Source: Thysanoteuthis rhombus
Taxonomy: Eukaryota > Mollusca > Cephalopoda > Oegopsida > Thysanoteuthidae
Direction of reading: 5' to 3'
DNA: 64,000 nt
Assembly (NCBI GenBank): GCA_963457665.1
Contig: OY735233.1
Span: 28,884,637-28,948,636 of the forward strand
Shown: positions 24,263 to 36,090 of the stretch, piece by piece
How positions within the stretch are numbered: position 1 is the first letter of the stretch
Layout: each line of letters begins with the position of its first letter
Notes under the pieces: model-generated
Told to the model about the DNA's origin: nothing
The model's input: the letters and a program-made list of their open reading frames with translations, nothing else
The model's database searches: none
Position numbers and translations under genes: made by a program

Positions 24263-25225
24263 ATTCATCTTCATCATTAAAGATAATGCTGATTAATGAT
24301 TTTAAGCGAATATTCATTATTCTGGTCTGCTGTCAACGTGTTTCTTTTTGTTTCTCAGATTCTTGCTTGACTTGTTTTGTCCCGTCAAACCATCGTTTAT
24401 TCATTTTGCTTTCAAAAAGAAGTGAAAATTGAAAGTTTTCTCGGATCTTTTTTTCTAATTTCAATATTTTTTTTTTACTTTCATGCATCACTTGCTCACT
24501 GCTTGACAATGCTTCCCTAATGCCATGAACTCTGTTTCTTTGACTAATGAAAACCGAGTAAAATTCTTTTTTCTAAGAGAGTTTCATATTAATACGTATC
24601 ATGGTGTAATCTCTTCCCTGTGTATACACGTACAATGTGTTTGCATGTGTCTGTAAATCTTCCATTTTGCCACACGATCTTTTTCTATTTTTCAGGCTGT
24701 ATATTCCTGGCGAAGTGCACATGACCTTTGTGACTAAGGTTAAGTGCTTCAAAAATATGACAGCTTCGTGCACGTGTGTCCGTCAGAATAAACTCACAGT
24801 TCTATTTTTGGTCGATGCAAAAAAAAAAAAAATGATAAATAAGTGACATGTTTCTGACCTTTTCGAATAAGACATATCTATACGAGAAATATCAGAAAGA
24901 GACACACACACACACACAAACTCATGTATTTTTAACTGGAATATGCACACATACACTCACACATGTATATCTAATTGAAATAAACACTCAAACACACATA
25001 ATTTACCCTTTACACCTACAATAGGGAGAACACAGTATTTTAACGCTATACGATCAACCATCAGTTCCTATTAAACATTTCTCCACTCACTGAGAGAGTA
25101 TGATTTTGATCCTAATCGCCTCTGTCTTTAATTGTACTTGTTATGTTTATTGCCCAATCCCGATAAATAACAAACAGTTTTAAAATTTCTTTGTATGACT
25201 GGAATGTTAATGACTTGAGCTTGTT
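24263..25225. other. No recognised feature upstream of NPF-2
   Basis: AT-rich DNA with short CA and A runs (24816-24831, 24901-24918). No gene or transposon motif. It may contain distal NPF-2 control elements. Confidence 0.45.
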
Positions 25226-25233
25226 CTACGTCG
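25226..25233 (+). promoter_or_regulatory. CRE-like site upstream of NPF-2
   Basis: CTACGTCG (reverse complement CGACGTAG) shares the seven bases GACGTAG with the NPF-1 site. It lies about 27 bp upstream of the putative TATA element. Confidence 0.35.
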
Positions 25234-25259
25234 TTGGAAAACCACTTCCGGTCGATGAA

Positions 25260-25270
25260 TATATATATCG
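25260..25270 (+). promoter_or_regulatory. NPF-2 core promoter (TATA element)
   Basis: TATATATATCG differs at one base from the TATAAATATCG of NPF-1 and NPF-3. It stands 62 bp upstream of a strong splice donor, the same spacing order as in the sister genes. A chance AT run remains possible. Confidence 0.5.
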
Positions 25271-25289
25271 AAGATTTGACGTTGGATAT

Positions 25290-25332
25290 GTTACTATTTC
25301 CACACTGAATTGAACATCCGTCATATTCCCAG
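25290..25332 (+). other. NPF-2 exon 1 (non-coding 5' UTR), predicted
   Basis: It begins about 30 bp after the TATA element and ends at TCCCAG|GTAAGCA (GT at 25333). It would join the acceptor TTCTCATCTAG at 27551, just before the NPF-2 start codon. The start is approximate. Confidence 0.5.
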
Positions 25333-27551
25333 GTAAGCACAAGATATTGGTACGATGGATCTCTATCGATTTCTCTTATTGTCTAGTGCAACTATTATCA
25401 CTTTTTTTTCCAATTAATTTGTCGTCTCAGGAAGCATTTGATAATTTCTGTCATCATTAGAAGGATTCTTATGTTTTTTTAGAAATCAAATCCTCGTATT
25501 TATAATCATTTACTTAGTAACTGATCGCTCTCACTGTAGACCAAGTGATATCAAATTTCATTTATACCTCGGTGCTCTCTTAAGTAAACTAACTTTGTCA
25601 TGTTGTGTATATAAACAAAGTTTATTACGAACATCATAACTCTTCCGTATTATTGTATCATTAACTAGTTGCATAACTCTTGGCATTTCTATCTTTCCTA
25701 TGTCCTTTTCGTTTGAGCCTTACCCTTTGAAGTTTAATAACTGATACGCTGGATAAATAATTACGTTGAAGACGGTCAATTCTCTGAACTGAAGTTATCG
25801 AGCAAGGTCCTGCAATTGATGCTTTAATTTGACACACTTATAATATCTGTTTTTTTTTGTTGGAAATGATTATCAAGACTTTTTAATTGGAATTGATGAT
25901 TTGTAAGCTCTTTTCGTTAAAATTTCAGAAAGAAAGTAAACTGAGAAGTGAGTTTATCTACTTCCATTCTGTGACGTATTAACCGTCTTCTTTGCATAGG
26001 TCTTTGAGCTTTGTTCTTCCTACTTGGTCGCTCTTATTACACTTACACTGCAACTATTTTTATTTTACATTCAATAAGATTCTTGTAATTTCTATATCAC
26101 AGTTTATTCGGTTTTTACCGATTGGCACTGTTAAAAAGTTGCTCTCTGTCTAATTATAATCTAATAATGTCTAATAATGCCACACAGCAACATGTGAAAA
26201 ATTCTTATAAACCGAAAAATCGAAACAATTACAGCTTTCAAAGGTCATTTTATAAAAAATGCTCATTTCATTATTCACTTATAAATTTGAGATATTTCAA
26301 ACTCAATTTCTAAAATTTTAAATCCGTGGCTTTTAGCCAGGAGTACACCCTTCACCTAGAGGGTGTGAGTAATTTCACGAAAGGTGCGAGCCTGCAGAAA
26401 AGTAAGAATTATTTTGAGAGGTCAATTAATAGTGTTTGCATAATATTGTGATTAATAAAATAAGATAAAATTTATTTTTCCCTACAGATTTGTATTACTC
26501 ACTTCAAACTGACCGATTGTTTGGAGATGTGAGGGAGTGTGGATGCAAAGTCCCACTACTAAAGTGGTTGTGGTCATAAGAAGCTAAGAACCAAAGCCAA
26601 TTTCATTCATGTGGAAATTATTGGCTTGTTCTCACTTGTCTTTCCCAAACTATATTCATGAAGAAAACATGAATCAGGCCCGGCCCAACACTTCATGGGG
26701 CCTTGAGAAGAATTCAATTTTGGATCACCCATCACCCCAGCACTACACTATCTATTGACTCTTAGGGACTTTCTGGTCACCAGGGGCCCCAAGCAGCCGC
26801 TCGGTTCGGTTCTGATATGAAGTATACATAGAATCTGGCTTTAGAGATGACAATTCTTCCTTGAATGATCATGCTAATGTTTCTCTTTGATAATTCATAC
26901 TCTCAGGATCTTTAGCTTATAGCAGAGAATGTTAAAATCAAATTTCACAATCTTAACCATTTCTCTCTCTCTCTCTCTCTCACATACACATGCAAGCACA
27001 TAATGTTACTTAAAGTAAACCTACTCTACATGAGAGAGAAGATACTATACCTGGCATTCATGCTTCTTGAACTACATCAGATAAAGAAAAAGCCATGCCA
27101 AGGAAACGATACTTGACTTGTCCCCAGGAAATCAGTAGTTTTTGAAGTACTCCGGAATTTTTATGAAACAAGTAGTATTGTGAATATATATTATTTATTA
27201 ATTGATCTCAACCTATTTCAGTCGATATTAAACTACTTTCTGTCTCTATGTTTGATTGTCAAACACTTTTTTGATCATATATTTGATTTCTATCCATCTA
27301 TCTATCCATCTATCTATCTATCTACTCAATGACTGATGTACTCACGTATTTCTTCTCGAATCTTTTACTAAGATCAAAGTGTGGTCAGTGATCACACCCA
27401 GATTAAAGCCACGTGAATGCATTCATCTCTCTTTCTTTGTGCTCTTTCCTCTTTCATTCCTGCTCTTCCATTTTTTTTTTGTTCACCTCGTTCTCACTCA
27501 TATTCTTGATTGTACCACATATAGTTTTCAATTCTTTCTCTTCTCATCTAG
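25333..27551 (+). other. NPF-2 intron 1
   Basis: A 2.2 kb intron in the 5' UTR. It includes a short CT run (26961-26981), an ATCT run (27294-27322) and a GGCCCGGCCC...GGGGCC-containing patch near 26676-26800 that looks like a repeat relic. I recognise no coding exon in it. Confidence 0.5.
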
Positions 27552-27572
27552 TTCTTCTTCAAAATTGCCGGA

Positions 27573-30304
27573 ATGCAGAAAAATCTGATTACACTTTTGC
27601 TGATAGTGCTTCTAGCTGTGTGTTATGTTCATTGTGGAGAAGAGAAACTGGCGACTCCAAAAATCCCAGAGGAAATCAAAGATTACTTGAAAGCCCTCAA
27701 TGATTACTATGCTATAGTTGGTCGACCCAGGTGAGTTTAACATGTAAATTTTCATGCTGCCAATGCAGCTGCTTGGAGGCAAATATCATTCTGGATATGT
27801 TATCAGCGATTTCACTCTTCTCTTCACAGTATTTTCAATAATTTGTTCTTCATTCTTCTTCCTTTTTTTTCTTTTCATCCAAAAGATCATTTATATTTTC
27901 AAGTTTTATTCCTCTCCCTTCTTTTTCTTACCTTCTTTCTCCTTTTTTAGTTATTTCATTCATTTTCATACCTTATTATTTTCCTTTGGGTTTCTGGTTT
28001 TTTTAAAAAATTTTCTCATTCTTTTCAGTATACACACGTTCTTCCCATTTTTTTAAAACTCTGTTTTATCAATTTTTTCAATTTGTTTTTCATCTTTTGT
28101 TTTTGTATTCTTCCTTCACTTATTGTTCATTCATTCCTTATGTTCCGTCCTGTTTTACATTGTTAATCATTCTTTTAGTTTTCTTTTTCGTATTGTTTGT
28201 ATATTTTTGCTATTTTCATTTTCTTCATTTTGCTTTCCCTTTTTCATTATTTAGCATTATTCAATTTTCTTTCAATTGTTTAGAATACCATACCCTTTGA
28301 ATTGTCAAAGGTACCCAAGAATTTTATAAAAACCTCTATTCCATTAAGGACGCAGAAAAATGAACAGGAAGCACAAGCTGGGAGTATTCAATTCAAGAAA
28401 TTTCCATTAGATACTCTTCAGGAAGTGAAACAAGCCATCAAACACACAAAGAAAGGAAAGCCTCTCTGAACTTGATAACATCACCATCATCTATTCAAAG
28501 AAACTCTAAAAGTTATCAATAGGAGACAAACTATTCTTTTCAACTTATGCCTCAGACAAAGTAACGTTCCAGAAGAGTGGAACACTACAATTATAATGCT
28601 ATTATACAAAAAAGGGAACCCGAAAGACCTTAACAACTACAGGCTAATAGGTCTACTCCTTTGCATCTACAAACTCTTCACCGAAGTGGTCAACAACCTA
28701 ATCACCAAAATTCCAGATAAAAACCAACCACCAGAATAAGAGCTACTCAACCATCAATCATCTCCATTCAGTAAAACAGCTAAGAATGTAGAATACAACT
28801 AGCTGTAACATTTGTTGACTTCAGTTCAGTGGAAATCCCCGAAGACATTGTCGTTATAATACTACAAGGTGTACACATCGTAAATGTCGAAATACTGCAA
28901 CATTTGCCGACTCAAAAGCTCCTTCATTTGGCTATTTAAAGACTTTATACTAGAAAAAGGAATGAGCCAAGATGATGCCAGCTCACCCAAACTCTTCCCA
29001 GCCTGCCTTGAGATGATCTTCCGAAACCTAAAATGGGAACACAAGAGAATCAGGAATAATAGCGAATAGGCAAATAACCTCAGATTCGCAGATGATATCG
29101 CCTTAGCTTCTCACGGTCTTAAAATGATATTTGATTGACTAAATGAAGCAAGCAAGAAAGTTGGCCTCCAAAACAAAACAAATGTCATGTACAACAAACA
29201 TGTTTGAGATAAAGACCCAACAATCAAAATATAAGATGCAGAGCTGAAAATCCCATCAAGAAAACCCCATTAGCCCTAAAAAGAAGGGTATACAGCCAAT
29301 GCATCCTCTTGATAGCCACTTATGAAGCTGAAACATGAAACCTAACAAAAAGATTGACCTACAAACTGAGAACCATGCAACGTGCACATGTGAGAACTGT
29401 GCTTAACTCATTAATTATTCATGCTTAATCTCATGGAGAGTTCATAAAACAGCACAGTATATCAGATTAAAGATAGGTGTCTGCAATATCATAGAAACTG
29501 GTAGAAAACTCAAATGGCAATGGGTTGGACATATTGCAATAATGTCAGACAACCGCTGGATATCACGTGGATCCCCAGAAATTGTGGCTGACAGAAAGTA
29601 AGATGGCGTTGCAAGCTAAACAACTGTAAAAAGTGCTGTCTCTGCGATGCCAATGATAGAGAGATATGGTGAATCTTGGGAAAGATCTATGTCCTACGAC
29701 GGCCGCTGAAACGCTGCTGCTGATGAAAATTTTGTATTACTTGAAAAAAAATCAATACTCATTTTGTCATATTTAATCTAATTTAACTGCGTTTATTTAT
29801 TTCTATTTTTTGTTTTTGTTTTTTGTACATTTTTCTGATGCTTTTTTTTTCTTCTTCTGTATTAATTGGTTTATAACGCAAAAACTTTATTTCAGTTACC
29901 TTCTGGCTATGATGTAACACCTGCCAATATCGTAGTAACCGACATGTAAAGTCATTAAAGTCATACAAAAATGTTCACATCGGAAAAGACGTAGAAATTT
30001 TATGTTCTATTAACCCCCTTAAGCATTATGTTTGACATTTCACTCTATTTTCCCTTTCCCACTTTTCCCACTATTCTGGAAACATAAATAAAAATGTATG
30101 GAGATGTGTGTCTGTGTGTGCGTTTATTATCAGGAAACACACCCACCCACACACACACCCATATATATATATATATATATATATATGATTGAATATATAA
30201 AAAAAAAACGAATTGATATTTGATATTTGTAAGAACGCTATTCCGATTATTCTAGGTTTGGCCGCAGTATCAGCCAGTGGTCTTCGTTCGGATATCAAAG
30301 ATAG
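27573..30304 (+). CDS. NPF-2: neuropeptide F / PYF-type prepropeptide (two coding exons)
   Basis: Predicted 68-residue secreted neuropeptide precursor. Coding exon 27573-27730 starts MQKNLITLLLIVLLAVCYVH, a clear signal peptide with likely cleavage after Cys21. It continues GEEKLATPKIPEEIK and DYLKALNDYYAIVGRP. The Arg codon is split AG|G by a 2525-bp intron (donor CCCAG|GTGAGT, acceptor TTCTAG|GTTTG at 30254-30255). Exon 30256-30304 gives F-G-R-SISQWSSFGYQR and TAG. The mature peptide would have 33 residues with C-terminus YAIVGRPRF-amide, one residue from squid PYF. The coding exon has the same length as in NPF-1 (158 nt) and shares P-K-I-P and DYLKALNDYYAI with it. The peptide probably signals through NPF receptors, by family. 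A 1.4 kb RTE copy sits in intron 2. No decay is seen. A donor ACG|GTAAG at 30322 follows 17 nt after the stop. Confidence 0.92.
27740..28300 (+). other. Pyrimidine-rich stretch in NPF-2 intron 2
   Basis: Roughly 27820-28280 is strongly T plus C biased (runs such as TTCTTCTTCCTTTTTTTTC). It lies immediately downstream of the coding exon and upstream of the RTE insertion. It gives spurious Phe/Ser-rich frames of up to 100 codons. It might be simple-sequence drift or an ancient poly-pyrimidine repeat. Confidence 0.6.
28330..29722 (+). mobile_element. RTE-type LINE, decayed copy within NPF-2 intron 2
   Basis: Parallels 18100-19640 of the long copy, with large internal deletions: [19 protein letters not shown] (about 28595-28650), a degenerate AGFRRSYSTM site, GMSQDDASSPKLFPACLEMI (28962-29030), FADDIA (about 29088), then CNKH..., and the C-terminal KWQWVGHIA stretch (29511-29537). 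It ends GCTGCTGCTGATGA (29714-29727). The donor and acceptor of the host intron are intact. It is inserted in the same sense as NPF-2. Confidence 0.85.
30160..30186. repeat. (TA)n microsatellite
   Basis: About 13 TA units, 70 bp upstream of the NPF-2 second coding exon. Confidence 0.93.
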
Positions 30305-30321
30305 AATATGAAACATTCACG
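30305..30321 (+). other. NPF-2 post-stop exon end and donor of intron 3
   Basis: The 17 nt after TAG end at CACG|GTAAGA. NPF-1 has the equivalent donor 9 nt after its stop, and NPF-3 has it just before its stop, so the intron position is shared by the three genes. The distance is far below the usual nonsense-decay threshold. Confidence 0.6.
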
Positions 30322-30817
30322 GTAAGATGGGTTCACGATTTCATATTTTTGAAATTTTACTCATGATATGAATTAATCACTTGGGTCTTTAAACTCTTCA
30401 CAATCGGTCATGTTCGTGAAAAACTGTACAACACTCAAGCTCATGGCAACCATTTTTCTACTAAGTTTGAGTCATATGAGTCGTGAGCACAGAGAATTTT
30501 GCTTGTGAAACGTTTTTTCACTCTGGTAAATAAGCTTTTCATTTCGACCAACGAGTGCTTAGTTAATGTGTGGTTGTTGTCTATGTCTATGAAGTCTATG
30601 TTTATGTGAAGTCACAAAGATGATATGTGTTTGGGGCTTGTTGGTACATTTGAAGGGGGGCTAATTGGTACGCTGTGCAACTGAGGTGAAGGAAAAACAA
30701 AAAAAAAAACGATTTCTTGAAATCTTTCTTTTTACTCAAATACATTTCTATCACCGTAAATACTTACATCTGGTTGGAAATTTTTTATTTCTCACTTATG
30801 ATAATATACTTATCATA

Positions 30818-30925
30818 TATGTACCGACTAGCAAGAGAACTAACTTGCTCAATCAGAATTAACCAACTATCCTATAGGTTGGCACACTCTTTTCCGAATT
30901 TTTAATTGATAATATTATAAACTTG
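30818..30925 (+). repeat. Dispersed repeat R1, left part
   Basis: CTAGCAAGAGAACTAACT, then CCAACTATCC ... GGTTGG and ATAAACTTGG, parallel 11950-12055 block by block. It lies downstream of the NPF-2 coding exons, probably inside its last intron. Confidence 0.65.
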
Positions 30926-31173
30926 GGTAGTGTTTTAGACCTGAACTCCCATCTAAGGGAAGTCTCTCATTCATAGTGACCTTTGGTCATATTTGCGTTT
31001 TTTTTAATTAATTTCCTAGTACGTTATAGTCATCTAAGTGAAAAATGTACAAACTAGCCCCGGTTTACAATCTGTAGTCTTCTGAGGGCTGACAGTTCTG
31101 GCTTTTTTTTGTATTACGCTATATAACCTCTCTCCCATTGACCGTAAAATGGTAGTTTTGGTGTCTATACCTA

Positions 31174-31230
31174 GGTTTTCATGTATGAATGACTGAATAA
31201 AGATGAAATAAACTTGACTTGAATATATAT
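31174..31230 (+). other. Possible NPF-2 last exon with poly(A) signals
   Basis: An acceptor-like CTATACCTAG at 31165-31174 is followed by two AATAAA motifs (31196-31201 and 31207-31212). This would give NPF-2 the same non-coding terminal exon arrangement as NPF-1. The polypyrimidine tract is poor, so the exon is tentative. Confidence 0.3.
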
Positions 31231-31319
31231 TGTATGTTAATCCACACTAATGAGTCAATATCAAATTTATTAACGCAAATCAGGTCTTTAAAAAATATGT
31301 GCCAGTATTGGGAATTGAA

Positions 31320-32590
31320 ACTACTCATAACATTTGCATTCACCAAAACGCGTCCTCTTTGTCCCCCCTGCAATTGCACTGAGAGCAGGTTCTTGTGCAC
31401 TTCGCATCCAAGGGGAAACATCCTGAGTGAGGGACAGGGTGGTCCAAATGGGAAGCAGCTTGTCATCCTCTTCATTCCAGCCATCATTATTGGGGTCATT
31501 AACAGGCATCATGCACGTCAAAGCCTTATTCGTTGAGGGAATTCTCTCCTCATCTCTTGTCTTCAGTGATAACAACTTACATTTGCACGAGATTAACATG
31601 GTCGATCTCATTTGACTCAGAAACAGACTTAGATGCCATTTCCCTCAGCCTTGACGATGTTTTGAAATGGAGTGTCCGTGATAGCTGCAAATACCTAAAT
31701 GAGAAATGACTCCTTGTTCATCAAATTGCATCAATATCGTTTATCCTTAGACCTTTGAAGGAGACGGTCTGTCCAATCTAGTGAATAATGCATGTTGTTG
31801 CGATAGTGGTCAGGGAGATTATTATGGTTGCTTCTCAAGCTTTGAAGGGAATCCAGATTTCTGCAACCGAATTCTGAATCTTGATGTGATGAAAATCACA
31901 TCTGTGCCTCCAGTACGCAACAATTTTTGAGGGCACGGAGGAGATGCACTAAGGTAGGGATTTTAGCTTTCTTGTGGTCGTATTGATCCATTGATGAACT
32001 GTTTCCAACATTGTTGACTTGATTACTCACTATGATGTCGACATCTTCGTCATTTGGGGACTGACCTTTTTTTATCTTCTGTGACAGGAATAGGACTAAT
32101 TCCTTCTCGTTGTCAACATTCGCCAGAGATATTATCCCGATGTCCAGGGATTTTAGATAAAACAGATACACATTATTGGGTGCCTGTTCCCAATAAGCCC
32201 CCTGTGCCCTCTTTGATTGACAGAGCACGATACTGGCCCCAAATAATGTCTACTCTTGTCGACTAACTGTATGACAGAATACGTCTTCGAGATGTAAATT
32301 AAAGGTCTTTCCTCGGACAGCTGTACTAGGGAGTGAGTATTCAAGTACTCCATCGTCAATGAAGTCATAAACATCAGGAGCAACTAATTCCTTGTTGACG
32401 GAAATGATGCTACTGGTACTGACTTCTATGATGTATTGCAACATGTCTAACAGTACATGAGTTGATCGACCTCCAAATGACAATACCAGTGGATCTGCAG
32501 AAGATTCACGACGAAAGAACTCTTCCAAATCCACTAATTGGTACCGAAAATAAAAACTTTGTATCGATTTAAAATGAAACGAAAACATTG
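31320..32590 (-). pseudogene. Decayed copy of an unnamed multi-copy metazoan protein family
   Basis: Minus-strand fragments from several frames fall into one order: a start segment DLEEFFRRESSADPLVLSF (about 32530), TLVDIIWGQYRALSIKEGT (32260-32200), NVDNEKELVLFLSQKIKKG (32127-32070), DQYDHKKAKIPTLVHLL (31990-31940, expected DHEEADTR-hHL), then after a gap DGWNEEDDKLLPIWTTL (31490-31435, expected WGW...L-x-P-x-W-T-T-L), and a Cys-cluster remnant CEVHKNLLSVQLQGGQRGR (about 31410-31355). I know this as a recurrent repeat-like protein family in mollusc and cnidarian genomes, without a named function. Stops and frameshifts show that the copy is dead. It sits in the NPF-2/NPF-3 interval. Confidence 0.6.
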
Positions 32591-34204
32591 CACATGCAGC
32601 CCCTACAATAAGTCAAAATATAAACATAAACAGTTGGAAGTAGGGAAATGTTATCATGCTGTCATCATGTTAGTTTAGGATGGATGAAATGGTTCATCTC
32701 GAGATATTCATGTATCTGCTCTGCACTTGTCATTCTGGTAACACATTCTTCCGTGGACTTTTTCTTTGTACCTCCTTTTTTTGTACAAATTACCTCCAAA
32801 GTAGATTGGAAAAATTGCAAGAATTTTAACTCAAACTAATTAAGTGTTCATAGTTTCTATTAATATGATTTCTTGTTAAATCACCTATGCCCTTTGTTAC
32901 TTTTATCAGAGATTTAAGCAAGAAACACTCTTCATGTCCTGCCAGACAATATCACAACATTGTAATATTTGTTGTTATATCTGTCAACAGGACGGAACAG
33001 GACCACTGGCAATAGGACATATTACACTTCTGTGCTGCTTTAAATGTGTGTTCCTGTGCCATTAGGATTGAGAATTTTCGAATTTTCTGTACAAATATGG
33101 CAGGATTTTGAACTGGCTAAAGTATGATTGAATTGTTTTCATTAAAAATGTATCTGTTTTTTGTCAAATATTTTCTAATTATTCATAATTTTTTGTCGAT
33201 AATCGTGTTTTTGTTCATGAATATGTATTCTTTATGTGAAAGATTTTATGTTTTGAGGGGATAGAAACTCACTTTGTCAGGATTCCAATACTGGCTGTTA
33301 GTGTCAAAACCAAACAAAATGCTTTATATATACGGACTGAAACACTGGCTTAAAAAACATAAACGAAGACAAAAATGAAAACAAAATCAACAAACAAGGA
33401 ACCAACACATAACAAAAAAACAAAAAACAGAAATGATTTTACGATGATAGATATTTGGGAGATATGTTTCATAATCAAACGCAGAGTGCTTGAAGAAATT
33501 TCTCTAGTTATGTCACTCGATAGATTTTTCTGACAGTAGGCACGCCCCATGGTGTAATTTACGACATATTCTCGGCCAACTGAGACCGAGTACGTATATT
33601 TTAATAAATCTCAAAGTACTTCTCTTATTTTTCGAAAAATCTTTGTACTCAGGTTTTACGAAGTTATTCTATTTACAATATAAATGTAATTTAAAACTGA
33701 GCATTAGTTTCGGTCCATAGTTTTCAAAACAAAGACAGAGAGAAACGCTGTGTCACGATTCGTTTGGTCATATTCATTTATTAATGGAGGGGAGAAAGGA
33801 ACACAATAAGAAAGAATGGAAGGAAGGAACGAAGAATGGAAAGGAGGAAGGAGGAAGAAAGTAAAGGAGACAAACAGTGTTAAGATAGAGAAAAATAGAT
33901 CTAATATATTTTGAAAAAAAATTGAATAACTTTAGATCTTTAGTGTTAGAGTTGGGGGTTGGGGTTGGGATTAGAACACAAAGTAGGGAAGGTTATTCAC
34001 TCCGATCGTCAAGTTTCATAACCTTGCTTACTGGATGTTAGAAATGACACAGAAATGGTTACAATTCAGGTTGAATTTATTCAAGATAATAACAACATAA
34101 TTTACGTATTTACTTCTGTTTTCCCTTTTATTAATTATCTCATCTCTTTTTATTTGATGGTTCACAAATAAAAGAGAAGTAACATTTTGAACTCTCCCTC
34201 GACA
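32591..34204. other. No recognised feature
   Basis: AT-rich DNA with an A/C-rich patch (33350-33430) and a GA/GGAA-rich patch (33785-33870). No exon or transposon motif is supported. Confidence 0.5.
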
Positions 34205-34400
34205 GAGTTTTTTTTTGGGGGGGGGAGTTCAATTTACAATGTAAGTTTATGCTAAATTGGTCCCCTCAGTTTTTATCCTACAATGTTCATGCTTCTTTTT
34301 CGAAAATGCAGACTTTCCTTCACTGATAACTGCCCAAATTAATTCATTGATCATTCATTTAAAAAATGAATCTTCCGCTTTGCGTTTGGATACACAACTA
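34205..34400 (+). repeat. Dispersed repeat R2, partial copy
   Basis: GAGTTCAATTTACAATGTAA, then TTTATGCTAAATTGG, CAGACTTTCCTTCACTGA and ACTGCCCAA, closely follow 55661-55770. The boundaries are approximate and the family is unknown. Confidence 0.72.
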
Positions 34401-34451
34401 TTGTGTATTTATATGGGATAATTTTTCTCTTTCTATGGAACTTATCAAATA

Positions 34452-35560
34452 TTAGGTGGCGTAAAATGTCGGTTCAGTTCATAAACTAAAACTGGAATAC
34501 TTTTTTAACATTTGCTTTAGAGAACAACATATTGTTTTTGTTCAACTATAACATTAACTTCATTGCACAATATATTACCGTCTTGTCCAACTGTTTTCGG
34601 CAATCTTTCAGGTAACTTCATAATTCCATCCTAAAGGCTTTAAAAGTTTTTATCAGCAGAGAACCGCACAGGTTGCTTTTTGCAGCCTTCCAGGGAATTG
34701 ATATGCTTTTTGCCAATTCTGTATAAGGTTGATAAAATTCGTAATTCGAAGGTGCAATATCTGGTAAAAAGTGTGGATGAGCGAAGAATGGGTAATTCTC
34801 AGCGAAGCTTTAACAAATGTTGTCTAATCTCCAAAGGAACATAGCATCTAGCAGTATCCTGATCATATGTTACGCCCTTTCTGATTCTGATTACTAATCT
34901 CGACACTTTTCACCGATTGTTGACTCCAGTTGATTTAAATAGGGGCAGCACTTGTTCAATACAATTATTTGCTTCCCCCAAAAGAACTCATCGTTGATGT
35001 CTTCTTGCAAGCGTCACCTTACATGTATGACCCCCACATTAAAACTGACCTTGTGTCACATATCACATTCTTCAGATATGGACGGACTTTTAATCTCTTG
35101 AATTCCACTTTGTTATAGCTTCTCACCACCTGTCACGATTTGATTAAAAAAAAAGGACCATTCCAGTTCGATCCAGTAGGTTTTTTCACTTAATTATGAG
35201 CATCGACTGCTCTACTCGGTCGTAGAGCATCATTCAGCGAGAAATATCCTGCACAAACCTTAGCAAACAACTTTTGACTCGTTTGATTGATAACAGTACC
35301 TTCTCCATTAACAGAACAAAGCTTTTTGCATTCGAGACGCAATTTTACTTGATTTGTGGAATATGTTGCTTACTCTCTTTCACATTCAAACAAGAAACAA
35401 AAATGTGGCAACTTTGACAAATAAAAAAAGCTTCACGCTGATAAAAACATCACTCTATAACAAGAAGTGACTTTTTTGATCGAAGTCTATTGAAACTAAA
35501 AGCTCGTAATGCTATCTAGCGATAAGACAGAAGTAACTTTTTGGCCAAACCAAATGAAGA
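34452..35560 (-). mobile_element. Decayed mariner-type DNA transposon
   Basis: On the minus strand the left end TTTGGTTTGGCCAAAAAGTT (from about 35558) is followed by the helix-turn-helix region LECKKLCSVNGEGTVINQT and LFAKVCAGYFSLNDALRPSR (35345-35220), in which mariners have W-F-x-x-F-R-x-G-D-x-x-L-x-D-x-x-R-x-G-R. Late in the element HPHFLPDIAPSNYEFYQ (about 34790-34740) matches the mariner signature HPPYSPDLAPSDYHLF. The other end reads TTAGGTGGCGTAAAATGTCG (from 34454), a mariner-like terminus next to a TA. The size of about 1.1 kb fits the family. It has many stops and frameshifts. Confidence 0.75.
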
Positions 35561-35894
35561 ATTTATCGATCCGAATCATTGGACAGTGCTATGTCATTCC
35601 ATACCAATTGTCTCTGGCTACTTTTTTACTTTATAATATCTGACGAACAGTATTTACCATTTTGCTAAACCGAGTAGAGTATATTATCATCATGGCTATA
35701 AATATTGTCTTTTTACTATACGTTTCCTCCATCATTGATGTGAACGAGGGAAACGGACGAAAGTACATTTTAGTAGTAGCAAAAGTATTAGTAGTGATGA
35801 AGTCTGCAGTGTTACTTATCATTATCATCAATATTTATTTTTTATTCAAATGAACCAAACACAAAAATATGAGAGATTGATCTGCCATTGTCAC

Positions 35895-36090
35895 GCCAGT
35901 TGCTTTGTGCTCACCGCTGGAGACTGAGTAACAGCAAGTCTCGTCGAGTTTCCAGCTCTTCTCTCCACACTCTAAAAAGTCCACAGCATTTTTACGGTGT
36001 ACAATTTCACACTAGTTACCCGGTGGAAAGTTGAGTGACAGTAAGTCTCCTCAGATCTCTATCCTTCCTCACCAATCACAGAAGTGCTAT
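35895..36090. repeat. Imperfect tandem duplication, unit about 115 bp
   Basis: GCTGGAGACTGAGTAACAGC...AAGTCTCGTCGAG (from about 35918) is echoed by GGTGGAAAGTTGAGTGACAG...TAAGTCTCCTCAG (from about 36020). It abuts the 3' side of the LINE relic on the minus strand, so it may be that element's 3' UTR repeat. Confidence 0.55.
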
